Assembly: GCA_014649155.1 (NCBI GenBank)
Contig: BMSM01000005.1
Location: forward strand, 186,001 to 250,000
DNA: 64,000 nt
Source of the DNA: Streptomyces griseoviridis
GTDB taxonomy: Bacteria; Actinomycetota; Actinomycetes; Streptomycetales; Streptomycetaceae
Direction: 5' to 3'
How positions within the stretch are numbered: position 1 is the stretch's first letter; each line of letters starts with the position of its first letter. The notes beneath the pieces are model-generated. The model did not search any database, was not told where the DNA came from, and was given only the letters and a program-made list of their open reading frames with translations. Positions 33,101-41,175 of the stretch are shown piece by piece. Position numbers and translations under genes: made by a program.

Positions 33101-34870
33101 TGCATCGAGATCGTCGTCCATGCGCTCCAGCACGACAGCCGTGCCACGGTCGGAAGCCGCAGCCGGCCGGGCGGTCAACGCGTCCCGTCCCGGCGACACG
33201 GCAGTCAGCAGAGGGTAGGCGTCGGCGTCAGTCGCAACCGACGCGGCACCGCCATCGCCCGCGTAGGCGGCGGCGAGAGCCCGCCTCCTCTCCGCCGGAA
33301 GGGTGGCGGAGAGGAGCACGACCGGGACCCGGTAGGCGGCCAGCCACTCAAGGGTCCGGTCCAGATAGCGGTTCATGTAGGCGTCGTACGCGTGCACCTC
33401 GTCGATCACCACCACCTTGCCCGCCACCGCGAGATGCCGCAGGGCCAGATGACGACTTTTGAGAGCCGCGAACAGGACCTGGTCCACCGTCCCGACAGCG
33501 AACGAGGCGAGCAGCTGCTTCTTCCGCCCGCGAAGCCACTGGTGAGCATGGAGACCGGCAGGATGCCGAGCCGGGCCCTGATCCTTTTCCCTTGGCCGGA
33601 TCTCTTGCCGGTTGCCGTCCGGTTCGACGGCGGCGATGGCCCGGCTTCCTTCGCGCAGCAGACCCGACCAGGTCTCCTTCAGGGCGGCCTTCGCGTGAGC
33701 CAGCACCACGGACCGGGTGCGAGCCCCGTCCGCAGGCAACGCGTCGAGCCAGGACAGGAGTCGGTCGAACATCGCGTCCCCGGTCGCCCTGGTGGGAAGC
33801 GCCATCAGCAGTCCACCGGCACCCGAACGCGCTGCGAGGATCTCCGCCGCCGCCAGCGCTGCCTCGGTCTTCCCCTCACCCATCGGTGCCTCGATGATGA
33901 GCAGGCCGGCCGGTTCCATGACCTGAGCCATCCGGACCGCTTCCAGCTGGACCGGACGAAGTTCCGCGCCCTGGAGCTTGGGAAAACGCTGCCGGAACAA
34001 CTCCCCAGGTGGTGCCGTGGGCACCTGCGGCTGCCAGGGATCCGGGAGATCCAAGCCCTTCCAGGCAGCGAGCAACCTGCGTCGCTCACCGGCCGCACCC
34101 ACCGGATGCCATGACTCGGGCGCGTACGGGAACAGCTCGGGGGCGCTGGCGATCCAGTCCGAGAGGATGACCACGGCCGTCAACAGCACCTGCACCGGTT
34201 GGGGCAACCGGATCTCATGCCACGTCGGCAACAGCTTCGTCACGCCGGTCAGATCGGCGCACCAGTCCAGCAGTTCGTACTGCGTCCGCTGCCATAAGGT
34301 CTCGCTCGAGCCGGGCTGCCGCAGGAGATGCGGCCGTAACTGCAGATCATGAATCTGCGCACTCCCCGGCGGTACACCGTGATGGCCCCCGGCCACCACC
34401 GCGAACTGCCCGGCGACTCGCGCCCCCAGCCCGAACCGCTCCCCCATCCATTCCTGCAACACCAACTGCCCCACCAGCCCGTGAGGCGCCAGTTTCCGGT
34501 CCTGCCCGTACTCCTTGACAGTGGGCATGTCCAGCCCGTGATCCCGCATCCGCCCGGCCAACTGCTCGACCTGGCAAGCGAATGCCGGTGAACACTTGCC
34601 GATGTCGTGCAACGCCGAGAGGAAACAAACGAGCCGGGCGGCGTCGTCACCGCCGTCTGGGAAAGGCTCCGACACCAGACGCTTGACAGACGCGGGCAGC
34701 CAGTCCTCCCACAACTTGCCGGCCACTGATGCGCTGTCGAGCATGTGACGCCACAACGGAAGCCAGCCATCGGTCTTGCGGTCGTGCTTCGCCCAGGCTG
34801 AACGAGCGGCCACCGAGAGAGCTTGCGGATCCGGCCCGGAGCGAGGTGAAGCGATGCCGGCGGAGCACAT
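30104..34870 (-). CDS. cas3-cse1: Cas3-Cse1 fusion: nuclease-helicase joined to the Cascade large subunit
   Basis: A 1588-residue fusion. Residues about 1-250 are the HD nuclease (LWRHML, SALHDIGK at 86-92, GGHHGV, SDW). About 300-760 are the SF2 helicase: Walker A EAPMGEGKTEA near 331, VIDEVHAYD near 490, LLSATLP near 520, LQRMGRLHRH near 700. Cas3 ends near 968. A roughly 70-residue Gly/Pro/Glu-rich linker follows, and Cse1 runs from about 1038 (FNLVREAWVPV) to the end, with the FDTSGIKSAMKGD and LGVGSLGHLGC regions. ATG 34870 was chosen for its GGAGG at 10 bases. Cas3-Cse1 fusions are known in some Streptomyces; there recruitment of Cas3 to Cascade is built in. All catalytic residues look intact. 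Confidence 0.95.
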   Translation of the reverse strand: MCSAGIASPRSGPDPQALSVAARSAWAKHDRKTDGWLPLWRHMLDSASVAGKLWEDWLPASVKRLVSEPFPDGGDDAARLVCFLSALHDIGKCSPAFACQVEQLAGRMRDHGLDMPTVKEYGQDRKLAPHGLVGQLVLQEWMGERFGLGARVAGQFAVVAGGHHGVPPGSAQIHDLQLRPHLLRQPGSSETLWQRTQYELLDWCADLTGVTKLLPTWHEIRLPQPVQVLLTAVVILSDWIASAPELFPYAPESWHPVGAAGERRRLLAAWKGLDLPDPWQPQVPTAPPGELFRQRFPKLQGAELRPVQLEAVRMAQVMEPAGLLIIEAPMGEGKTEAALAAAEILAARSGAGGLLMALPTRATGDAMFDRLLSWLDALPADGARTRSVVLAHAKAALKETWSGLLREGSRAIAAVEPDGNRQEIRPREKDQGPARHPAGLHAHQWLRGRKKQLLASFAVGTVDQVLFAALKSRHLALRHLAVAGKVVVIDEVHAYDAYMNRYLDRTLEWLAAYRVPVVLLSATLPAERRRALAAAYAGDGGAASVATDADAYPLLTAVSPGRDALTARPAAASDRGTAVVLERMDDDLDALADRLDVELADGGCALVVRNTVGRVLEAAEALKDRLGEDRVTVAHSRFLAADRAANDDDLLRKFGPDGERPVRHVVVASQVVEQSLDVSFDVLVTDLAPVDLVLQRMGRLHRHPSSRPARLSTPRCVITGVDWSASPPAPVTGTQAVYPGEWTLLRSLAALTPHLDGVPVRLPHDISPLVHSAYGGGPLGPGVWAGNMAEAEGRHRALLVEKRRRADGFLLGPVRRPGRPVYGWLEAHAGDADDSPVGRAQVRDGEETLEVLVIQRQADGRLTTVPWLDAGRQGGRGGLELPVDFPPDRRSAEAVAASALTLPGRFSKPWMDVRTIADLEKFLVPAWQVKECPWLAGELILVLDERCQTRLAGFSLSYSRAEGLRVTDPGASGDGPGGPGSTERERDGHGAPQSAAQRTVTDVAAEPGVVTQGAKPSGGPVSLPGPRRGQERVDDVGRAAFNLVREAWVPVQHLDGMVTELSLREVFASADTLRGIVGDVPTQNPVLLRLLLAILHDALEGPATLEDWEDLWHSPAPFTAASDYLRRHADRFELFDEKRPFFQVPGLRTAKDEVAPLSRIVADVPTGSALFSMRRPGVDRLSFAEAARWLLHAHAFDTSGIKSAMKGDEGRSKAGKVYPLGVGSLGHLGCVFAEGATLRETLLLNLVPFEEAYAGSEFAERIGEDRPVWRQGEPSGPGPRREDAGGADPMGLRDLYTWQSRRIRLCATEGAVTGVVLGYGDPLLPPAPWRLEPMTGWRRSPAQEKKQGRTPVYTPTRHDPNRSAWRGLGALLPARTQAEETGDRGEPPEQLRSGVTRWYSQVITESEIDPGKLIRLRLAGVVYGTQQSVIDEIVDDSVALPVVTLHKTNPVYGAAALDAVSDAEKAVTALGHLASNLARAAGGDHPEAAAASARDLAYGALDGPYRAWLRDLARQPDLQAARRTWRETVRRDMLRLARQEVRSAGPAAADGRVIDLPGRGAVLMDTGRAELWFHARLHQVLGPPSTTA

Positions 34871-34995
34871 GTCGGTTTTCCCTCCAGGGAGCGGGTCAGT
34901 ACCCCAAGCGGGTCGTGAGGCGGTCGACGTGGCGGAGCTGTCGGCCGAGGAGAGGGCGGACACCGCCGACGCGGACGCCCGCCCTCACGTAGGGC

Positions 34996-35145
34996 TCAGG
35001 CCCGGCGCCAACCGGTGAACACGACACCGGCCGTGAGCAGGGCGACCCAGACCCAGGGCCGGTCTGGCGAGGCGGCGATCATGGCGGTGATCAGCCCCCA
35101 GAGCGGGGGGTTGGACGGCTGGTCAGACGCGTTTAACACGGGCAT
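34996..35145 (-). CDS. Small (49 aa) single-TM protein upstream of cas3-cse1
   Basis: A 49-codon ORF with an excellent ribosome-binding site (AAGGAGA, about 8 bases before ATG 35145). The N-terminal half is polar (MPVLNASDQPSNPPLWG) and the C-terminal half contains two hydrophobic stretches, LITAMIAAS and WVWVALLTAGVVFTGW, ending WRRA, so a TM helix with the C-terminus inside is likely. It lies 125 bases upstream of the cas3-cse1 start, same strand. It matches no Cas family I know. Whether it is expressed with the cas genes is inference from position. Confidence 0.6.
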   Translation of the reverse strand: MPVLNASDQPSNPPLWGLITAMIAASPDRPWVWVALLTAGVVFTGWRRA

Positions 35146-35399
35146 GGGTAGAATCTCCTTGTCCTTGAGGCATTGAGGACGGGCCGGGCTCGGCTCTCCG
35201 CTGCAACGGAGTAGATCACCGAGTCCGGCCCACATCGCTGAGCGAGCTTTGGACTCGGAGTGGAGCCTAGTGGGTCCGCCCCGAGCCGCGTGGGCTTTCG
35301 ACTGAAGGCAGAAAAGTCCTAGTTGGTGTGGCGGTCTTCAGGAGGATGTTCTCGGTTCGGACTGACTCCAGTGCCTACGAAGGGATGCCTCGATTTTGC
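35146..35399. other. Intergenic region upstream of the cas operon
   Basis: No gene is seen here. The stretch lies upstream of the 49-aa ORF and presumably holds the leftward cas promoter; I see no convincing -35/-10 pair. The region has somewhat lower GC than the cas genes. Confidence 0.4.
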
Positions 35400-35489
35400 C
35401 CTCGTAGCCCCGCATGCGCGGGGATCACAGACTCGGTACACCTCAGGACGGATGGTCTCGGGGACCACCCCCGCTCAGGCGGGGAGCCG
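35400..35489. CRISPR. Relic two-repeat CRISPR on the far side of the cas operon
   Basis: The unit ending at 35428 keeps CCCCGCATGCGCGGGGATCAC of the I-E repeat but has lost its left third. It is followed by exactly 32 unrelated bases (35429-35460), then a unit that starts like the intact repeat (GGGACCACCCCCGC) and degenerates after position 14. The exact 32-base spacing and the matching repeat halves show a decayed repeat-spacer-repeat of the same family as the main array. It is probably no longer functional. Confidence 0.75.
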
Positions 35490-35656
35490 TCGCGCACGGT
35501 CTGGTCGACTCCGTCGCGGGTCGGCGTGTCCACGGGCCACCGTACCGGCATGGCCCCGCTGCCGCAGCCGTCCGCTCGGCACCCTTGGAAATATGACATC
35601 AGGGATGAAAACACTGCGTGGGTGCGGTGCGAGGCCGGGGTGCGGGCTTGGCCGTA

Positions 35657-36085
35657 ATGGTGGGGTTCGGCGTGCGGCGTAGGCCGTACCGGGCTCGGTG
35701 CGGTCTGCGTCGATGGGGAGTAAGGGGAGAAGGTGGCTGTCGGGGTAACCGGCGCACCGTGCTGGTCACGACGCTGTTGGTCCTGGCGGTCCTCGCCGGT
35801 GCGCTGTCGCTGCTGAGCTGGGACCGGGCGAATCAGGTGGTTGGGATGGTCTCTGCGGCGGTCGGTGTGGCCGCTCTCGGAGTCGGCGTCTGCACGTTGC
35901 TGGTTTCGACCGGGAGCATGTCCATACAGGTGTCCAGGACCGGGCGTGCCACGGCCACGGGCGGCGGGGACGCCAACACGGGTGCCGTCGTCTCCTCGTC
36001 CGATGGTGCGGTCTTCGTCGAGGAGACCGGTGAGGCGCGGGCGGACGGGGGCAGTGCGAACACCGCTTACCGGCGGCAGGGATAG
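35657..36085 (+). CDS. Two-TM protein with a Gly/Ala-rich tail, unknown function
   Basis: A 142-residue protein. A basic N-terminus is followed by two TM helices, VLVTTLLVLAVLAGALSLL and VVGMVSAAVGVAALGVGVC. The tail, SMSIQVSRTGRATATGGGDA then NTGAVVSS, has alternating Gly/Asn/Thr and looks like the short repeat tails found beside STAND-type signalling NTPases in Streptomyces. The start is uncertain: ATG 35657 has no good ribosome-binding site, and GTG near 35758 would keep both helices. It is immediately upstream of the NTPase remnant and may be its membrane partner. Confidence 0.5.
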   Translation: MVGFGVRRRPYRARCGLRRWGVRGEGGCRGNRRTVLVTTLLVLAVLAGALSLLSWDRANQVVGMVSAAVGVAALGVGVCTLLVSTGSMSIQVSRTGRATATGGGDANTGAVVSSSDGAVFVEETGEARADGGSANTAYRRQG

Positions 36086-36263
36086 CGGCGCGTCCAGTGT
36101 TCTTCCGCAGGCGCGCCGCGGTGCGCAAGTCGGGCGGCTCTTCCGCCAAGGGAGTCGGGGCCTTCGCCAATAGCGGCGTAACGATTGACAGCCCCGTACA
36201 GGTGGTCGCGGGGGCGCCGCTGTCTCCGGCTGTCTCCTGCAGATGAGCCAGGGCCTCGTCACC

Positions 36264-36806
36264 AGTTTCTAGCGGCGTGAGAGCGAACTTGCCCAGCTGG
36301 CAACCTTCTGCATGCACGATTCCCCTGCGGGCCGTGCTGCCTCCGGCTACTTGCGCTGGGTTGCCCCGGCGTGGGCGGGAAAATCAGCCCTGCTGGCGAA
36401 CTTCGTCCTGCATCCCCACCCGGCGTCGACGTCGTGTCGTTCTTCATCACCTCCCGCATGGCCGCGCAGAACGACGCTGGGGCGTTCTGCGAGGTCGTAC
36501 AGCGGCAGTTGTACGACTGGCTGGGCGAGGAGGAGCCGCTGAGCACTCCCGCCACGCGATACGAGCAGATGCTGCTCGCGTTGCACCGCGCTGCACAGAG
36601 CGCGGTCGGCGGCTCGTGCTCGTGGTGGACGGCCTGGACGAGGACCGCGGCGTGACCGCCGGTCCCGACGCTCACAGCATCGCGACGCTGTTGCCCCGCG
36701 TTCCCCCGTACGGCATGCGCGTCATCGTCGCAGGCCGCCCGTATCCGCCGGTACCGGGGGACGTGCATGCGGACCAACCGCTGCGTAGTACGCGGATGGA
36801 TCACCA
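36264..36806 (+). pseudogene. Frameshifted STAND/NACHT-like NTPase cut by an IS element
   Basis: Three pieces in three frames give one protein. First RRESELAQLATFCMHDS and the Walker A region WVAPAWAGKSALLANFVL; near 36420 the frame changes to GVDVVSFFITSRMAAQND and FCEVVQRQLYDWLGEE; near 36610 it changes again to LVLVVDGLDEDRGVTAGPD (Walker B) and MRVIVAGRPYPPVPGD. The family is common in Streptomyces as multi-domain signalling or conflict proteins. The gene stops where the IS5-type element begins, so the C-terminal sensor repeats are gone. A stop codon precedes the first piece, so the N-terminus is also lost. Confidence 0.65.
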
Positions 36807-36810
36807 GTCA

Positions 36811-37684
36811 GACACCGTTTCTGATGGCGTGATCGTTCGTTGAGCAGTGCATGACGGATCTGGTTGAGCGGTTGGTGCCGGACGAGTTGTGGACGCTGTT
36901 CCGGCGGGTGGTCCCGCCGACGGAGGTCATACGTCCGCAGGGCGGCGGCAAGCGGAGGGCCGGTGACCGCGAATGCCTGGCAGCGATCATCTTCGTGGCC
37001 ACCTCGGGCTGCACCTGGCGGCAGCTGCCGCCGGTGTTCGGGCCGGCCTGGCCCACCGTCTACCGGCGCTTCGCCCAGTGGAGCCAGGCCAGGGTGTGGG
37101 CCAGGCTCCACCGGGTCGTCCTCGACGAACTCGGTGCGCGGGGCGAGTTGGACTGGTCGCGGTGCGCGATCGATTCGGTCAGCGTCCGGGCGGCAAAAGG
37201 GGGCCTCTGACCGGACCGAATCCGACCGACCGCGGCAAGAGCGGATCGAAAATCCACCTCATCACCGACCGGAACGGCGTGCCGCTGTCGCTGGGCATCT
37301 CCGGCGCGAACATGCACGACAGCCTTGGCCTGCAGCCGCTCGTGCGCGGGATTCCGCCCATCCGCTCCCGCCGTGGACCGCGCCGCCGGCGTCCTGCCAA
37401 GCTCCATGCCGACAAGGGCTACGACTACGACCACCTGCGGAAATGGCTTCGTGAGCGTCGCATCCGCCACCGCATCGCCCGCAAGGGCATCGAGTCTTCC
37501 ACCCGACTGGGCCGACACCGCTGGGTCGTCGAAAGAACGGTCTTCTGGCTGGCCGGTTGCCGCCGCCTGCACCGCCGCTACGAACGCAAGGCCGAACACT
37601 TCCTCGCGTTCGTCGGCATAGCCGCAGCCCTCATCGCCCACCGCCGACTCGCCAAGTGAAACAACGTTTTTAGCGGGCGCTGTC
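36811..37684 (+). mobile_element. IS5-family insertion sequence (IS427-like, two-frame type)
   Basis: About 870 bases. The left end starts GACACCG and the right end, on the complement, GACAGCG, giving short imperfect inverted repeats. Inside is a two-frame transposase. It is inserted in the NTPase gene. Target duplication cannot be fixed with certainty. The ends are estimated from the weak repeats and may be off by a few bases. Confidence 0.65.
36851..37659 (+). CDS. IS5-family transposase, OrfA/OrfB joined by a -1 frameshift
   Basis: OrfA (36851-37210, 119 aa) starts MTDLVERLVPDELWTLF and contains TSGCTWRQLPPVFGPAWPTV and the first catalytic Asp in RCAIDSVSVRA. Its frame ends in a TGA just after the run AAAAGGGGG (about 37195-37203). 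A shift of -1 at this run continues into OrfB: GPNPTDRGKSGSKIHL, GANMHDSLG with the second Asp, KGYDYDHLRKW and ERTVFWLAGCRRLHRRYE with the Glu. Such slippage is how IS427-group elements make the full DDE enzyme. Both frames are otherwise undamaged, so it may be active. Confidence 0.85.
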
Positions 37685-37764
37685 ATCTAGCGGGTGGCAA
37701 CTATCCGCGCTGGCATGTTGTTGCTACCGTTCGCGGTCAAGACGCAAGAGACAGGGAGTTTGGC

Positions 37765-37878
37765 ATGGAACCGGTTTCAGGCGTGTCGGCCCCTGAGTCT
37801 GATCCAGCATCGGGAGTTCGTGTTTCAGGCGCGCGCTGGTTAGGATCGCCGAAAACTCCGTGCCAAAGCTTAGCCTGA
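37765..37878 (+). CDS. Possible 37-residue ORF, unknown
   Basis: ATG 37765 has a good Shine-Dalgarno (AGGGAG, 6 bases away) and opens MEPVSGVSAPESDPASG, ending KTPCQSLA. It could be the truncated start of a larger gene. There is no recognisable domain. The rest of 37685-37976 shows nothing. Confidence 0.3.
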   Translation: MEPVSGVSAPESDPASGVRVSGARWLGSPKTPCQSLA

Positions 37879-37976
37879 TCGCCATCAGGGCACGGGTTCG
37901 AGGACCTCACGGTCTTCCTCGGGGAGCGGGCTCGGACAACCTTCCGATTACCTCAGGCGCGACACAGCGCTTACTG

Positions 37977-39074
37977 TCACACAGGCGGTGCCCCAGGCAG
38001 GGTGTCAAGTTTCTGCGGCCTGAAGTATCCCAGTCGAAGACCGTACGTACCTTGGTGCAGGATGTCGCGGCCGTAGGGCGTCAAGCCCGTGGGGCTGCCG
38101 TCGATAGCGCCGGTGTAATTGCCGTCCGGTGTCATTCTTCGATGTTCGCAATTATCTTTGTACCAGGCCCATGCAAGCCACCCGACTTCCTGCTGCGTAA
38201 GGTTGATGAGCAGATTCTGGTAGCGGAATCCGGTGCGCGGCGGGTTATCGAGATTTGTTCCGTCTAGCCCGTAGAAGCACTCGTTGTCGTTCGCAAATTG
38301 CTTGTTGGCGATCTCGCCGAGAACGATGGGAAGTTTCGCCCCAATCGTCAGATTCACATCGGCGGACCCGTCATAGTCATCGCCCCAGTAGGCATGTGCA
38401 CTGAGCAGGATGCTGTGCAGCGGGTCGTGATCAATCAACTCCTGGCCGGCGCTCAAAAAAGCGTTGACCGATGAGCCGCAGTCCGGTGCGTCGATCATGA
38501 TCGGCATTCGAAGCCCTTTGCTGCGAATGCTGGTGATCGCCTTCTTGTATGCAACCTTGAACTTATCCAGGGCTGCAGGTGACCAATTTTTCCATCGGTA
38601 CCAGCCCAACTCGTTGGCGAGGTTGATGATGAGATATCGCTCATGTCTCTTCAACATCCCAAGCACGTCCGGCCGAGTCCACCAGCTCATCAGCTCACTG
38701 TTGACAAGCTCGGGGTCCTCTTTGCACGTGCAGTCGTGCAACTCCACGATGGGCACGAGGCGGCTGGTCCGGCACTTCTCAAGTACGCGGTCTAGGTCGG
38801 CCGTGGCGTACGGGGGACGCGACGCGGCAGGATATTGCGCATACCACTGAATCCTGACGCAATTTGCGCCCGTCTTCGCCAACTCCTCCAGTTTACCGTA
38901 AGGGCGACTAGCGGGAAAATCCCAGTCATCGACGAGCGGGATGTTGATACCCTTAAGTACTATCTTTTTATGGTCATTGCCGCGTAGCCAGTACCTACCA
39001 CTGTCGTCGAGGCCGTAGCTCTTGTTGGACACATATAGCACCGGGCTGGGGTCGGTCGGTAGAGGTGTCGGCAT
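37977..39074 (-). CDS. Glycoside hydrolase family 5-like protein without signal peptide
   Basis: A 365-residue (beta/alpha)8 protein. Its GH5 features are IVLKGINIPLVDDWDF at strand 1, NCVRIQWYAQYP, the acid/base Glu in IINLANELGWYRW, HAYWGDDY and the nucleophile Glu in PIVLGEIANK. There is no export signal at the N-terminus (MPTPLPTDPSPVLYVS), unlike secreted Streptomyces cellulases and mannanases. GGAGGG precedes the ATG. Base composition is clearly lower in GC than the neighbours, with many A/T-ending codons, so recent transfer is likely. Its substrate and role in the island are unknown. Confidence 0.8.
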   Translation of the reverse strand: MPTPLPTDPSPVLYVSNKSYGLDDSGRYWLRGNDHKKIVLKGINIPLVDDWDFPASRPYGKLEELAKTGANCVRIQWYAQYPAASRPPYATADLDRVLEKCRTSRLVPIVELHDCTCKEDPELVNSELMSWWTRPDVLGMLKRHERYLIINLANELGWYRWKNWSPAALDKFKVAYKKAITSIRSKGLRMPIMIDAPDCGSSVNAFLSAGQELIDHDPLHSILLSAHAYWGDDYDGSADVNLTIGAKLPIVLGEIANKQFANDNECFYGLDGTNLDNPPRTGFRYQNLLINLTQQEVGWLAWAWYKDNCEHRRMTPDGNYTGAIDGSPTGLTPYGRDILHQGTYGLRLGYFRPQKLDTLPGAPPV

Positions 39075-39089
39075 TATTGTTCACCCTCC

Positions 39090-39761
39090 GTGGTGTCAAC
39101 TTTAGAACGACGGGCTACCGGCCGCTGGACGCTGCGTCTCACGTTCATTGTCTCCCCGGACCGTGCAGTTGGCCACTCGGTAACACACGGGGGGTCGTTG
39201 ACGCCTAATAGCGCGCATCGCATCCCGTTTACCGCTTCGTCGTGGCAGGTCACCTGTGACGCCACCACCCCCGTCGAACTGCTGCGCGACCTCCACGCCG
39301 AACTGCTCGATCTCTACCTCGAAGACCGGCACAGTGGCCGGAACTACTTATTCCGTCTCGGCGGCGCCCCGCACGAGGCATTTGCCCCCATGCTCACCTG
39401 TGGCTGGAGCCACGACGTGAAGACCGATGGCACACAAGTCTTCCTCGCCCCGAAGGGACTCGGCGGAGTACGGCGCCGATACAACGCCAGCAACTTAAGC
39501 GGTCCGCTATGGCGATACTGGGGAGGGCACCCGAATGAACCGCTCTGGCAGGCGTGCTTCTCGTCCAACACGCCCACCGCACTCGTCGCGGCCTTCACTG
39601 CCTCGCTGATCTCCACCGAGCCGCTGGAGCGCACCGTCCGAAACGTTCCCACCAGCACCCGCCGTGCCCTGTACGTTGCTTCGCCGGCAGGCAAGCAATC
39701 GCTCGTCGGTAAACCTGTCGCCCCACGGTCACCCGCTCCGGCCCCTGGTCACTCCCGCTGA
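39090..39761 (+). pseudogene. N-truncated DUF317-domain protein
   Basis: The frame contains one DUF317 unit: PFTASSWQVTCDATTPVELL, LLDLYLEDRHSGRNYLF, GWSHDVKTDGTQVFLAP and PLWRYWGGHPNEPLWQACFS, ending in FTASLISTEPLERTVRN. DUF317 proteins, found on Streptomyces plasmids and integrative elements, usually have two such units; here the first is missing and the sequence before residue about 45 is unrelated. It is divergent from the GH5 gene. GTG 39090 is only the first in-frame start. Function of the family is unknown. Confidence 0.65.
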
Positions 39762-39852
39762 CCCGGAGCCCCAAGAAGCGCAGAGCCAGCCCCCGGACCC
39801 GCCATGGATCCGGGGGCTTCGGCGTGCCACGATCGAGCCAGGAGAAGCCGTA

Positions 39853-40843
39853 TCACCTCGGAGGGGCATCCGCTGCCGGTACCTGGTCCGGGGCGACATC
39901 GTCCCGCAGCCGCTCGAACCGAACCGGTGCCGGAAGACACCGGCGTCGACCGCGCTGTCCCCGGCGAACTCGACGACAAGCTCCGGCACGACGAGACGGT
40001 GGTCGAAGACCTCGTGCGTTCCCCACCCGGCCGAGAAGTGGCGGCCGTGCCATGGATGTTCCAGCCCATCTGGGGTGAGGCGGGCGCCGACTACCTGCCG
40101 CGCGGTACGGGCGAGCGGCGCGGTGCGGGCAACGTACCGCAGCCGTCCGTCCTGGTGTACCGGCCCAGCAGCAGGGTCGACGGATGTGTGACGGGGCCGG
40201 TCACCGCCGCCAGCACCGCCTCCGTGGTGACGCGCGCGCGGATCTTGAGCCAGCCGCGGCGGCCCGGCTGGTATGTCTGCGCCAAGCCTTTGACGACCAG
40301 CCCCTCCATGCCGACCGCGCCCCATGCGGGAGCCAGCCATGCCTCGGCGACGGACCGGTCGGTAGTGGCGGGACAGAGGGCGAACGGCGGTGCGAGCACG
40401 CCGTCGGTGAGAAGCCCTTCGAGAAGGGACCGGCGGAACCGATAGGACTGGTCGAGCAGAGGCTCGCCGGCCCTATCGATGATGTCGAAGACGATGAGGT
40501 GAGCGGGCCGGTCGGCGGCTTGGCGGGCTCCGTGGCCGCGACGGCGCGCGCGTCGCTGCAGGTCGTCGAAAGTGAGGCGGCCGTCATGGACGACGACGAG
40601 TTCGCCGTCAAGGACGAGCGGCACTGGGAGGGAACGCCCGGCAACGGCGATTTCGGGGAACGCCGGGGTGAGATCGGCGCCGTTACGGGACTGGAGATAA
40701 GCGCGATCGGGCTCGGCGAAGAGGAGGGCGCGGTACCCATCAGGCTTCTGTTCGTAGGCGAGCCCGCCGGGCAGGGCCCTGCTGCGGGGCAGCGTGCGGC
40801 GGGCCTCGGCCAGCATCGGCTCGATCGGAGGGGTCAGGGCCAC
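39853..40843 (-). pseudogene. ATP-dependent DNA ligase, frameshifted
   Basis: The adenylation domain is intact: YEQKPDGYRALLF (KxDG with the adenylated Lys), LVLDGELVVVHDGRL, FDIIDRAGEPLLDQ, MEGLVVKGLAQTYQPG and WLKIRAR. The OB part is broken: near 40155 the frame must shift to read VARTAPLARTARQVVGARL, and near 39945 again to end RFERLRDDVAPDQVPAAD. This is a LigC/LigD-ligase-type protein of about 330 residues. With two frame changes it cannot give a full OB domain unless there are sequencing errors. GTG 40843 is the apparent start. Confidence 0.7.
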
Positions 40844-40920
40844 GCCCTACATGTACGCCCTGGCGGTAGCGAGCGCATGCCGAGCGGGAACATTGTCCGC
40901 TGGGAAGTAATATCGAATGG

Positions 40921-41175
40921 GTGAGCGATAGCCTGACTCGTCTTGACCTGTTGAAGTTCGCGCGCCGTGTGGTCGAACAGCAAGCGGCGGTGAGCCTGGG
41001 CCAGCTCGACCGGTGGATCGCTGACGAAGAACGTCGAGAAGCGGAGCGCCGGCAACGCGAAGAGCGACAGCCATCACCTCCGGAGTGGTTGCTTGAGCGG
41101 GGACTCAACAAAATCAATCTGGTGGCTGTGCACACAGGAGCCTGCTGGGATCCGGGAAGCGGCACATGCCGGTGA
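40921..41175 (+). pseudogene. DUF6233-type protein, C-terminally broken
   Basis: The 84 residues match the N-terminal part of a small Streptomyces family (DUF6233-like): RLDLLKFARRVVEQQ, WIADEERREAERRQRE and PPEWLLERGLNKINLVAVHTG. After GACWDPG the expected KRHMPVSR continues in the next frame, and soon after, near 41180, unrelated sequence begins. So the gene is frameshifted and cut. The GTG start at 40921 has a weak ribosome-binding site. It is divergent from the ligase gene. Confidence 0.6.
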
